Positions 14,577 to 20,313 of a DNA stretch of 20,313 nt are shown here, piece after piece (position 1 is the first letter of the stretch; each line of letters opens with the position of its first letter). This stretch comes from JAHCIE01 sp034431435 (GTDB lineage: Bacteria; Chloroflexota; Anaerolineae; Epilineales; JAHCIE01): assembly GCA_034431435.1 (NCBI GenBank), contig DAOUDG010000045.1, positions 1 through 20,313 of the forward strand, in the 5' to 3' direction. Both the position numbers and the translations under genes were made by a program. The notes beneath the pieces are model-generated. The model searched no databases and had not been told where the DNA came from. It saw only the letters and a program-made list of their open reading frames with translations.

Positions 14577-15359
14577 ATGACCAACGTAGTCCGCGTGACC
14601 GTGTGCGAGTTACGGAGCGGTGGCGACCATCTCGCCGCTGACTGGACCGCGCTGGTCGCGCACGCCCGCGACGAGGGCAGCAACCTGGTGGTGCTGCCGG
14701 AGATGGGCCTGGCCCCCTGGTTCGCCCGCACGCGCCCCTTCGACCCCGATGTGTGGCAGGCGGCGGTGGACGCCCATACGGCATGGCTGCCGCGCCTGGC
14801 CGACCTGACCCCGGCCGTCGTCCTGGGCACGCGCCCGGTTGTGATCGACGGCAAGCGTCAGAACGAGGCCTTCGCCTGGGACGCCGCGCGCGGCTACCGA
14901 GCGGCCCATACCAAGTACTACCTGCCCGACGAGGCCGATTTCTGGGAAGCCTCGTGGTATGCGCGCGGCGATGGCCGCTTCGACGCCATCGCTACGCCCG
15001 CCGGTCGCGTTGGTTTCATGGTCTGCACCGAGATGTGGTTCTACCAGCACGCGTGGGCCTACGGGCAGGCGGGGGCGCATCTGATTGCCACGCCGCGCTG
15101 CACGCCCCGCGAGACGCTGGACAAGTGGCTGGCCGGCGGGCGGGCCAGCGCGGTCGTCGCGGGGGCCTATTCTGTGTCGTCCAACCACGGCGACGAGCGG
15201 TTCGGCGGGCTAGGTTGGGTCATTGACCCCGACGGAAACGTTCTGGCGACCACCTCGCGCGAGCGTCCCTGGGTAACGGTGGCGATTGACCTGGCCGTGG
15301 CCGAGGCAGCCAGGCGCACCTACCCGCGCTATGTGCCTGACGGAGGTGAGAACTCATGA
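14577..15359 (+). CDS. Nitrilase-superfamily amidohydrolase
   Basis: 260 aa. The Glu-Lys-Cys triad of the superfamily is clear: E42 in NLVVLPEMGLAPW, K113 in HTKYYLPDE and C150 in GFMVCTEMWF. After that SVSSNHGDERFGGLGWVIDPDG is the usual late strand pair. The superfamily hydrolyses non-peptide C-N bonds in amides, carbamoyl amino acids or nitriles in the cytoplasm; YLPDE and CTEMWF suggest the amidase/N-carbamoylase side, but the substrate cannot be fixed. I start at 14577, where homology begins; the reading frame is open upstream through the terminator hairpin, which argues against a longer protein. Its end overlaps the next gene by 4 nt (ATGA). Confidence 0.88.
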   Translation: MTNVVRVTVCELRSGGDHLAADWTALVAHARDEGSNLVVLPEMGLAPWFARTRPFDPDVWQAAVDAHTAWLPRLADLTPAVVLGTRPVVIDGKRQNEAFAWDAARGYRAAHTKYYLPDEADFWEASWYARGDGRFDAIATPAGRVGFMVCTEMWFYQHAWAYGQAGAHLIATPRCTPRETLDKWLAGGRASAVVAGAYSVSSNHGDERFGGLGWVIDPDGNVLATTSRERPWVTVAIDLAVAEAARRTYPRYVPDGGENS

Positions 15360-16009
15360 CGCGAGAACACGTGAAGGAGCGCATGCAGACCCTCGGCGAG
15401 GAGATCGCCAACGCCGTCAGCCACGGCGTGGGGGCGGCGGCCTGCCTGATTCTGCTGCCGATTCTCATCACCATCCCTGCCTTGAACGGCGACCTGCTGC
15501 TGGTCGTCGCCAATGCGGTCTTTGGCACGACGCTACTGCTGCTGTACATGACGTCGACCATGTACCACGCCCTGCCACCGTCGCGCGCCAAGGATGTGTG
15601 GCAGATGCTCGACCATCTCGCCATCTACCTGCTCATCGCGGGCACGTACACGCCCTTCGCCCTGGGGCCGCTGCGGGGGCCGTGGGGCTTCGCCATGCTG
15701 GGCATCGTGTGGGGGCTGGCCTTGTTTGGCATCATCGCCAAGCTGCGCATCGGCTTCCGCTACCGCCACGTGTCCACCGCCGCCTACGTGGCGATGGGCT
15801 GGGTCGCCGTCATCGCCATGCCGGCCATCCTGACCCACGTGCCTCCGGCCGCCCTGGCGCTGCTCGTCGTGGGCGGCGTCACCTACACCCTCGGTACGCT
15901 TTTCTACTCGTGGACGCGACTGCGCTACCATCACTTCATCTGGCACATGTTCGTCATCGTCGGCACGGCCTGCCACGTCGCCGCCGTCGTGTGGTTCGCC
16001 GTCGCCTGA
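15356..16009 (+). CDS. trhA: Hemolysin III / PAQR-family membrane protein
   Basis: 217 aa, starting in an ATGA overlap with the nitrilase stop; GGAGG lies just upstream. Seven TM helices are expected. Family motifs are all present: EEIANAVSHGVG at the start, MTSTMYHA (S67, H71), MLDHLAIYLLIAGTYTP (D86, H87) and the late YHHFIWHMFVIVGTACH. The Ser/His/Asp set forms the presumed zinc site of the CREST superfamily. Related bacterial proteins (TrhA/YqfA) affect membrane lipid homeostasis; true hemolysin activity is doubtful for most members. Co-translation with the nitrilase is evident, but I know no functional link. Confidence 0.92.
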   Translation: MTREHVKERMQTLGEEIANAVSHGVGAAACLILLPILITIPALNGDLLLVVANAVFGTTLLLLYMTSTMYHALPPSRAKDVWQMLDHLAIYLLIAGTYTPFALGPLRGPWGFAMLGIVWGLALFGIIAKLRIGFRYRHVSTAAYVAMGWVAVIAMPAILTHVPPAALALLVVGGVTYTLGTLFYSWTRLRYHHFIWHMFVIVGTACHVAAVVWFAVA

Positions 16010-16035
16010 CGCCAACCCGATTCTGGCCACCAATT

Positions 16036-16063
16036 CCTGCGTCGCGCCTCGCGGCGCAGGTTT
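16036..16063 (+). terminator. First terminator after the hemolysin III gene
   Basis: Bases 16036-16046 pair with 16050-16060 (11 bp with one T-G pair, CCT loop) and TTT follows at 16061-16063. It is 27 nt past the stop codon. Confidence 0.7.
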
Positions 16064-16068
16064 CACTC

Positions 16069-16099
16069 CGGCGGCTTCCTCAGCAGGGGGCCGCCGTTT
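16069..16099 (+). terminator. Second, tandem terminator
   Basis: CGGCGGC (16069-16075) pairs with GCCGCCG (16090-16096), with four further pairs inside (two T-G), then TTT at 16097-16099. It lies 9 nt after the first hairpin; the pair should separate the hemolysin III gene from the promoter at 16124. Confidence 0.6.
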
Positions 16100-16123
16100 C
16101 CTCGCTCACCGCGCCGCGACCCG

Positions 16124-16152
16124 TTGACAGGCAGGGTCAGTTCCTGTACGAT
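16124..16152 (+). promoter_or_regulatory. Consensus-like promoter of the NTF2-like gene
   Basis: TTGACA (16124-16129) is a perfect -35 and TACGAT (16147-16152) a 4/6 -10 with 17-bp spacing. The start near 16159 gives a leader of about 140 nt before the coding region, in which I see no named riboswitch. Confidence 0.65.
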
Positions 16153-16300
16153 ATCGTTGCCGGTCGCCGTCACTACTTCGGGCCGGGCGCTTACCTGCCC
16201 ACCCACGCCGCCCACATGGCGCGCTGGCACCCAGGCGAGGGGCCATGACCAGCGACGCGCCTGGCGGGAGGGTGGTGGCCGGGGGTATACGGGAGGGATG

Positions 16301-16660
16301 ATGAACGACGCCATTGAAGTCGTGACGCGCTTCAACGACGCTCTCAACGCGGGCGACGTAGACACGATGATGCGACTCACCACCGGCGACACTGTATTCG
16401 AGAACACCGATCCGCCGCCTGACGGCGCGCGCTACGCGGGGCAGGCGGCGGTGCGCGCGTTCTGGGAGAGCTTCTTCAGCGGCGCCGCATCGGCGCGCAT
16501 CGACGTGGAGGAGATCTTCGCCTGTGGTGACCGCTGCACGATGCGCTGGACCTATCGCTGGACGGACCACCACGGCCAGGCGGGCCACATTCGCGGCATC
16601 GATGTCTATCGTCTGCGCGACGGGCTTATCGCGGAGAAGCTATCATATGTAAAGGGGTGA
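16301..16660 (+). CDS. NTF2-like / SnoaL-type small protein
   Basis: 119 aa. The cone-shaped NTF2-like fold is recognised from AIEVVTRFNDALNAGDVDTMMRL, TVFENTDPP, YAGQAAVRAFWESFF, CTMRWTYRW and the closing GIDVYRLRDGLIAEKLSYV. Members are cyclases, isomerases, or small-ligand or accessory proteins, and some are stress-related; the sequence does not tell which. GGGAGG at 16291-16296 fits ATG 16301 better than ATG 16298, which touches the ribosome site; the two differ by one Met. It has its own promoter and stands alone, convergent with the HdeD-like gene. Confidence 0.82.
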   Translation: MNDAIEVVTRFNDALNAGDVDTMMRLTTGDTVFENTDPPPDGARYAGQAAVRAFWESFFSGAASARIDVEEIFACGDRCTMRWTYRWTDHHGQAGHIRGIDVYRLRDGLIAEKLSYVKG

Positions 16661-16780
16661 ACAGGCTGACAATCCTCGTCTTCTTCGCGCCCGCCGAGTA
16701 TACCTTCAAAGCGGCCTGGAGAAGACGCGCGTCACTCCCACAGCTATCGCTCGTCGTAGACGATCCCGTGCCCGAAAGCG

Positions 16781-16817
16781 TACCCGTCGTCTAGGGACTG
16801 GCCCCAAACGACGGGTA
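16781..16817. terminator. Inverted repeat between convergent genes
   Basis: TACCCGTCGT (16781-16790) and ACGACGGGTA (16808-16817) are perfect 10-bp arms with a 17-nt loop. It lies in the 212-bp gap between the convergent NTF2-like and HdeD-like genes. There is no T-tract on either side, so a bidirectional terminator role is only likely. The rest of the gap holds nothing I can name. Confidence 0.4.
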
Positions 16818-16872
16818 GCGTGACGCGCCATCGGCGCATGAGCGAGGATGAGGTTGCGGCGCGTCAGTTGCG

Positions 16873-17442
16873 TCAGGCCTTGCGCTCCTGGAAGGCGCGC
16901 CAGATGCCGACGAACCCGCCGAAGAAGGCGAAGAGCGCGCCGACCCAGATCAGGGACAGGCCCCAGCCGGGGTTGGACCAGTTCGCCAGCAGAATGCCGC
17001 CCAGGATGATGCCCAACACGCCCATGATGCCCGCGCCCCAGCCGCCGCCACGGAAGGCCATGACCAACAGGATGATACCGTTGACCAGCCCCCAGAAGCC
17101 TAGCACGAAGACGAAGACGCTGGGCAGAGCCACAGCGGCCGCCGTCGGGTAAATGAGGATCAGGCTACCGGCGATGATACTGATGATGCCCATGAACAGC
17201 TTCCACCCCCAGCCGCGGTGGTCCGTGAACATGTGGACGATGTCCAGGATGCCGTCGATGAGCCAGTACAGGCCCAACAGGACGACCAGCAACTGGAAGA
17301 GCTGCACCCTCGTGACGAAGGAGCCGAAGAGAAGTACGCCGCCAACGACGACGGCCAGGATGCCCCGGATGAGGGTCATCCACCACGGGCGATGGCTGGT
17401 CGCCAGTGGGGCCTCATCGGGGACTGAGACAGCCGCAGACAT
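16873..17442 (-). CDS. HdeD-like (DUF308) multi-pass membrane protein
   Basis: 189 aa from ATG 17442, with GGAGG 7 nt upstream on the minus strand; an in-frame start at 17490 has no such site. After a ~20-residue cytoplasmic start, six hydrophobic helices follow in three pairs: WMTLIRGILAVVVGGVLLFG, LLVVLLGLYWLIDGILDI, WKLFMGIISIIAGSLILIYP, VFVFVLGFWGLVNGIILLV, IMGVLGIILGGILL and LIWVGALFAFFGGFVGI. The repeated GxxxxxxG helix pairs and the W...R/K-G starts are HdeD/DUF308 marks. In E. coli HdeD is linked to acid resistance; here the role is unknown. A promoter with tandem 11-bp repeats upstream suggests regulated expression. Confidence 0.88.
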   Translation of the reverse strand: MSAAVSVPDEAPLATSHRPWWMTLIRGILAVVVGGVLLFGSFVTRVQLFQLLVVLLGLYWLIDGILDIVHMFTDHRGWGWKLFMGIISIIAGSLILIYPTAAAVALPSVFVFVLGFWGLVNGIILLVMAFRGGGWGAGIMGVLGIILGGILLANWSNPGWGLSLIWVGALFAFFGGFVGIWRAFQERKA

Positions 17443-17485
17443 GATAGCACCTCCATAAATGATGGGTTCACAGACTAGCGCACGT

Positions 17486-17513
17486 AGCATACTCCAAAAT
17501 GGCCGGGACGCAA
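17486..17513 (-). promoter_or_regulatory. Candidate promoter of the HdeD-like gene
   Basis: On the minus strand TTGCGT (17513-17508) and TATGCT (17491-17486) are 16 bp apart, each 4/6 to consensus. The start near 17479 gives a leader of ~37 nt carrying the GGAGG site. Confidence 0.4.
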
Positions 17514-17520
17514 CCTCCTT

Positions 17521-17549
17521 AGGGGTGTAGAAGGGGTGTATTCTACCCC
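17521..17549 (-). promoter_or_regulatory. 11-bp-period direct repeat upstream of the HdeD-like promoter
   Basis: AGGGGTGTA occurs at 17521-17529 and 17532-17540, an exact 11-bp period, ending 7 nt upstream of the -35 on the minus strand. TTCTACCCC (17541-17549) is also the reverse complement of part of the repeat, so a small hairpin at the end of the methyltransferase message is an alternative reading. Confidence 0.4.
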
Positions 17550-17562
17550 ATCCATGAGCCCA

Positions 17563-18369
17563 CTACTTGACGCCCCGCACAGCCCAGGCACGGGCCATCA
17601 AGGGAATCGAGCCATCCGCGGCGACGGGTAAGTCGGCGCGCAGCCGCTCGCGCAATGCAGCGCGCCGATCGTCGGGCAAGGACATGGTGTAGCTGGGCGC
17701 AGGCCCCTGACCACCGAGGAAGGGCGACCAGTAGTCGTCGAAGTCGCGAAAAATCGTCCGGATGTCGATGGCGCGCACCTCCACGGCCCCCAATCCTGCG
17801 TCGCGGAAGAGCGCGGCTAATGGCTCCGGCCGGCAGTTGGGAAACCGCAGCCCCTCCACCAACCTGGCAGCTTGCGGGTCAAGTGCGGCGGCGGCATCCC
17901 AGAAGTAGCGCATGAACTGCATCTCGCCCGCGTAGTCCCAGACGTACGCGGCCACCCGCCCGCCTGGCCGCGCCACGCGCGCCATCTCTGCCACGCCGCG
18001 CGTCGGGTCGGGGATGAAGTTGAGGCACAGCCCGGCGACGACGACATCGAACGCTGCGGCATCGACGGCCAGCGCGCGCGCATCGCCGACCTCGAAACGC
18101 GCGCGCGGGTCGCGGACATGGGCGCGGGCGTACTCGATGAAGCCAGGCGCGGCATCCACGCCCACCACGTCACGGGGGGTGGCCTGGGCGAGAATCGTCT
18201 CGGTCAGCGCGCCCGTCCCGCAACCCACGTCCAGCCAGGCGGCGCGCGGCGGCGCGGCCAGCCAGGCCAGAAACTCGCGCGCCACCAGGCGGCTCCAGCG
18301 CCCTACATAGGGTTCGTAAGCCGCCCCAACAGAGAACACGGCGCCGGTGGGGGATGTCTCGCCAGGCAT
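17563..18369 (-). CDS. Class I SAM-dependent methyltransferase
   Basis: 268 aa. Start ATG 18369 follows GGAGG by 5 nt; GTG 18375 overlaps that site. Motif I WLDVGCGTG (45-53) binds SAM, GVDAA (70-74) carries the acidic residue for the ribose, and VGDARAL (~94-100) fits motif II; FDVVVAGLCLNFIPDP and VARPGGRVAAYVWDY are motifs III-IV of the UbiE/Methyltransf_11-type fold. The C-terminal ~100 residues (FRDFDDYWSPFLGGQG, YTMSLPDDRRAALRERLR) cap the substrate pocket and are typical of small-molecule methyltransferases. Substrate unknown. It is 28 nt from the upstream HAD gene stop and probably co-transcribed with it. Confidence 0.88.
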   Translation of the reverse strand: MPGETSPTGAVFSVGAAYEPYVGRWSRLVAREFLAWLAAPPRAAWLDVGCGTGALTETILAQATPRDVVGVDAAPGFIEYARAHVRDPRARFEVGDARALAVDAAAFDVVVAGLCLNFIPDPTRGVAEMARVARPGGRVAAYVWDYAGEMQFMRYFWDAAAALDPQAARLVEGLRFPNCRPEPLAALFRDAGLGAVEVRAIDIRTIFRDFDDYWSPFLGGQGPAPSYTMSLPDDRRAALRERLRADLPVAADGSIPLMARAWAVRGVK

Positions 18370-18397
18370 GGTCACCTCCTGCCTGCGACGCTTGCCC

Positions 18398-19096
18398 TTA
18401 TAGCGCGCCCGCCTGCGCGGCCAGCGTCTGAAGGTCGGGCACTTCCAGGTCAGGCTGCGCCTCGGCGGCGGGTGTCGCGCCGAAGCCGGCCTTGTCGTGG
18501 CGGCGGTTGACCCACACTGTAGCCAGGCCGAGCGCCTTGGCGGGCACGATATCGTGATACAGGCTCTGGGCGACGTGCAGGATGCGGCTCTGAGGCACGC
18601 CGATGCGCTCGAAGGCCACGCGGAAGTTGTTCAGCGACGGCTTGTACGACCGCGCCTGCCGCGCGGTGATGACCCAATCGAAGGGAACTTGCAGACGTTG
18701 CGCCGAGAAGGCGAACAGATCGTCGTCGATGTTGGAGATGATGGCCAGCCGGTACTTCGTCTTCAGCGCGCGCAGGGCGCGGGCGGAATCGGGAAAGGCG
18801 GGCCAGTCTTGCACGGATTGCGAGAACGCCGCCAGCTCGGCCTCGGTCGGCGTGAACCCCAGGCGCGCGCCGAATCCTGCCAGCACCTGGCGCAGCACAA
18901 CCCTGTACTCGCGGTACTCGCCGCCCTCCGCCGCCGCCTCTAGCTCGCCGTACAGCTCCAGCGTCTCATCCTGGGCGAGGCTGGCCCCATGCCCGGCGAG
19001 CACGGGTTGGAGCGCCTGCCAGATGCCCGTCTCCCAGTCAATGAGTGTCCCGTAGCAGTCGAAGGTCAGAACGTCGTAGTCACTAAAGACCAGCAT
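18398..19096 (-). CDS. HAD-superfamily hydrolase, haloacid dehalogenase type II-like
   Basis: 232 aa from ATG 19096 (GGAG 6 nt upstream). The HAD motifs are complete: nucleophile D13 in FDCYGTLIDW, S121-N122 in IISNIDDD, K152 in SYKPS and H181-D182 in SLYHDIVPAK. The helical cap (~15-100), the length and YGTL in motif I fit the L-2-haloacid dehalogenase (type II) group, which removes halide from short 2-haloacids. Many proteins with this label have other phospho-substrates, so the reaction is not assured; the DDD after SN is also found in non-dehalogenase members. It starts 21 nt after the UbiD remnant stop and was perhaps once in an operon with it. Confidence 0.85.
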   Translation of the reverse strand: MLVFSDYDVLTFDCYGTLIDWETGIWQALQPVLAGHGASLAQDETLELYGELEAAAEGGEYREYRVVLRQVLAGFGARLGFTPTEAELAAFSQSVQDWPAFPDSARALRALKTKYRLAIISNIDDDLFAFSAQRLQVPFDWVITARQARSYKPSLNNFRVAFERIGVPQSRILHVAQSLYHDIVPAKALGLATVWVNRRHDKAGFGATPAAEAQPDLEVPDLQTLAAQAGAL

Positions 19097-19105
19097 GTCA
19101 TTCTC

Positions 19106-19128
19106 CGTGGTCCATGGTCAGTGGTCGG
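19106..19128. repeat. GGTC-rich intergenic repeat word
   Basis: The stretch GTGGTCCATGGTCAGTGGTC and the bases after it resemble the GGTGGTCGGTCG arms of the hairpin at 8270-8330. It covers the last codons and stop of the UbiD remnant and the start of the spacer to the HAD gene. Similarity is by eye and the copy is degenerate. Confidence 0.35.
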
Positions 19129-19474
19129 TGGGCGCTTTGCCCTCGTGCGGGATGAAGGCTCCCAACCCATAGCGGTCCCACTTGCCGTCCACCAGGGCCT
19201 TGACCTCCGGCGTCATCTGAATCTCGGTCGGCCACGTCTGGTGCGGGCCGGGATCGCGCGCCGTCTTGCGCGTGGCGTCGATGCCCATCTTGCCGCCGTA
19301 GTTCTTCTCCAACGAGGCGTGATCCAGGTCGTCGGTCGCCCCCTCGACGATCACCACGTCGCGGCGGGGGTCGTAGTTGGACAGCGTCTCGAAGGCCACC
19401 TGTGACAGGTCGTGGACGTTCACGTCCTCATCGACGACGATGATGGTCTTGGCGAGCATCATCAGCCCCAGCCC
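19118..19474 (-). pseudogene. ubiD: C-terminal remnant of a UbiD-family decarboxylase
   Basis: Only ~118 residues are present: GLGLMMLAKTIIVVDEDVNV, then HDLSQVAFETLSNYDPRRDV, GKMGIDATRKTARDPGP, WPTEIQMTPEVKALVDGKWDRYGLGAF. This is the C-terminal domain of UbiD-type, prenyl-FMN-dependent decarboxylases (whole proteins ~480-500 aa); the N-terminal domain with the Arg-Glu-Glu catalytic residues is absent. Homology stops at about 19474, where phage terminase sequence begins. ATG 19462 or 19459 could start a 110-aa peptide, but it would lack the active site. The longer in-frame extension to 19597 is a Gly-rich shadow of the terminase gene. Either a broken gene or a chimeric join. Confidence 0.8.
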
Positions 19475-20313
19475 TCCACGGCCATCCGCTGCCCCTTGCT
19501 CCGCCCCCGGAACCGCTTCCCCGCTCCCCGCGTCTCCACCACCTCCGCCAACGGCACCCCCAAGACCCGCTGCCGCCCCCGCCCCTCCCCACTCCACACC
19601 GACACATTCTGGTACGGCCGCCGCTCCTCCACCACCCGAGGCGCCATCGGCCGCGCCTGCAAGCCATACGTCAGACTGTCAAACGCATGGTCCGCCTGCC
19701 CGTCCGCCAACCGCCCCTGGTCCTTGGGGTCCAGCATCAGCAACGGCAACGTCCGGTCCAAGGTCCGCGCCTCCGGCCCGAACGTGATGCCCGGCCGGTC
19801 CCGCCCCTCCGGCACTCGCAACAGCCCATGCAAGCCGTCGATCCGCGCCCGGATACTCCCCGGCCCCTTGCTCGCCGGCGCCATCGCACAGCCCCGAGGC
19901 CACCGGCCGTAGAACCCCCGCTGGAACCGCTCCAGGACCGTCTCCCCCCCACCCGTCACCGCGCCCATCGCACTGTCATACGTGATGAGGTTCGGCGGAT
20001 ACGGGGCAAAGGCCGCGTCCTGCAACGCTTCCCCCACTTCCTGTCCCGCCAACAGCGCGTCCTTCCCCTCGAAACTCCAGTCCCGATAGACATGCACGTC
20101 CGCGCCCGGACTCACCGCAAACAGGGTCAGGACGGCCGCATCCCGGTACCCCCAATCCAGTCCGGCATACCAGGCCCAATCCCCGAGCAACCGGGTGTCC
20201 AGATTGACGCGGTGCGGCTCCCCATACTCCGGGAACGCCTGCCCCCCACCGCCCAGCACCAATTCCGCGTCCAATTCCTGCCGCCGCGCCAGGTCCGTGG
20301 CGTCCCGGTACTC
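19462..20313 (-). CDS. Phage terminase large subunit, C-terminal nuclease part (5' end beyond window)
   Basis: About 283 residues, open to base 20313, so the ATPase domain lies outside the window. YAGLDWGYRDAAVLTLFAV is the first Asp strand of the RNase H-like nuclease, ITYDSAM may hold a second acidic residue, and DHAFDSLTYGLQ is the usual late Asp helix near the C-terminus. The protein would cut concatemeric phage DNA during head filling. Codon use differs from the neighbours: glycine is often GGG, leucine TTG and arginine CGG, whereas host genes prefer GGC, CTG and CGC. The last residues (VEGWG, then TGA) are read from sequence that in another frame encodes UbiD GLGLMM, so the C-terminus and stop may not be native. 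Confidence 0.85.
   Translation of the reverse strand, partial: EYRDATDLARRQELDAELVLGGGGQAFPEYGEPHRVNLDTRLLGDWAWYAGLDWGYRDAAVLTLFAVSPGADVHVYRDWSFEGKDALLAGQEVGEALQDAAFAPYPPNLITYDSAMGAVTGGGETVLERFQRGFYGRWPRGCAMAPASKGPGSIRARIDGLHGLLRVPEGRDRPGITFGPEARTLDRTLPLLMLDPKDQGRLADGQADHAFDSLTYGLQARPMAPRVVEERRPYQNVSVWSGEGRGRQRVLGVPLAEVVETRGAGKRFRGRSKGQRMAVEGWG

Noticed and set aside
16744..16839. 31-codon minus-strand frame starting MRRWRVTLPVVWGQ
   Set aside because: The peptide looks protein-like, but it has no ribosome site, is short, and its middle is explained by the inverted repeat at 16781-16817. A gene remnant cannot be excluded.
19475..19597. Gly/Ala-rich N-terminal extension of the UbiD remnant
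   Set aside because: It is a shifted reading of the terminase gene and has no decarboxylase similarity.
1..20313. CRISPR array, tRNA, rRNA, insertion sequence ends or attachment sites
   Set aside because: No regularly spaced repeats, cloverleaf sequence, transposase or integrase frame was seen; reading by eye could miss a divergent tRNA.

Overview
The window is very GC-rich, has tightly packed genes and shows no tRNA, rRNA or CRISPR array that I could see. The gene families (WS/DGAT acyltransferase, sulfide:quinone oxidoreductase with DUF1641 and DsrE2, secreted Ala/Gly-rich protein beside an OmpR-type two-component system, LTD+phospholipase-D exoprotein) suggest a bacterium of the Chloroflexota or a similar high-GC lineage, probably known from an environmental genome. 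That placement is inference from gene style only. The last ~0.85 kb is phage-like and differs in codon use from the rest.

Layout. 1-1193 (-): Hsp70/DnaK-like protein, cut by the window start, divergent from 1390-3102 (+), a WS/DGAT acyltransferase with an unusual Cys/His tail, closed by a clear terminator. 3239-7209 (-): two exported proteins in tandem, an LTD+PLD protein and an alpha/beta-hydrolase lipoprotein. 7476-11234 (+): a secreted repeat protein, an OmpR-family response regulator, its histidine kinase, and a two-TM extracytoplasmic-domain protein. Four 11-bp direct repeats lie ahead of the secreted protein gene, and a good promoter precedes the regulator gene. 11235-11442: a broken YciI-like relic. 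11671-14478 (+): a compact operon sqr - DUF1641 - TusE/DsrC-like - DsrE2-like, ended by a long hairpin. 14577-16009 (+): nitrilase-family amidohydrolase overlapping a hemolysin III-type membrane protein, then two terminators. 16301-16660 (+): NTF2/SnoaL-like protein with its own consensus-like promoter. 16873-19096 (-): HdeD-like membrane protein, methyltransferase, HAD type II hydrolase. 19118-19474 (-): C-terminal remnant of a UbiD-family decarboxylase, abutting at about 19475 a phage terminase large subunit that runs off the window end.

How genes work together. The 11.7-14.5 kb operon looks like a sulfide oxidation and persulfide-relay module: SQR makes persulfide or polysulfide at the membrane and TusE- and DsrE2-type thiol carriers receive it, without Dsr, sHdr or Sox genes in the window. 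The 7.4-11.2 kb block looks like an envelope-sensing system whose regulator may control the secreted protein through the 11-bp repeats. The UbiD/terminase boundary is either a real recombination scar or an assembly chimera, and should be checked before anything is built on it.
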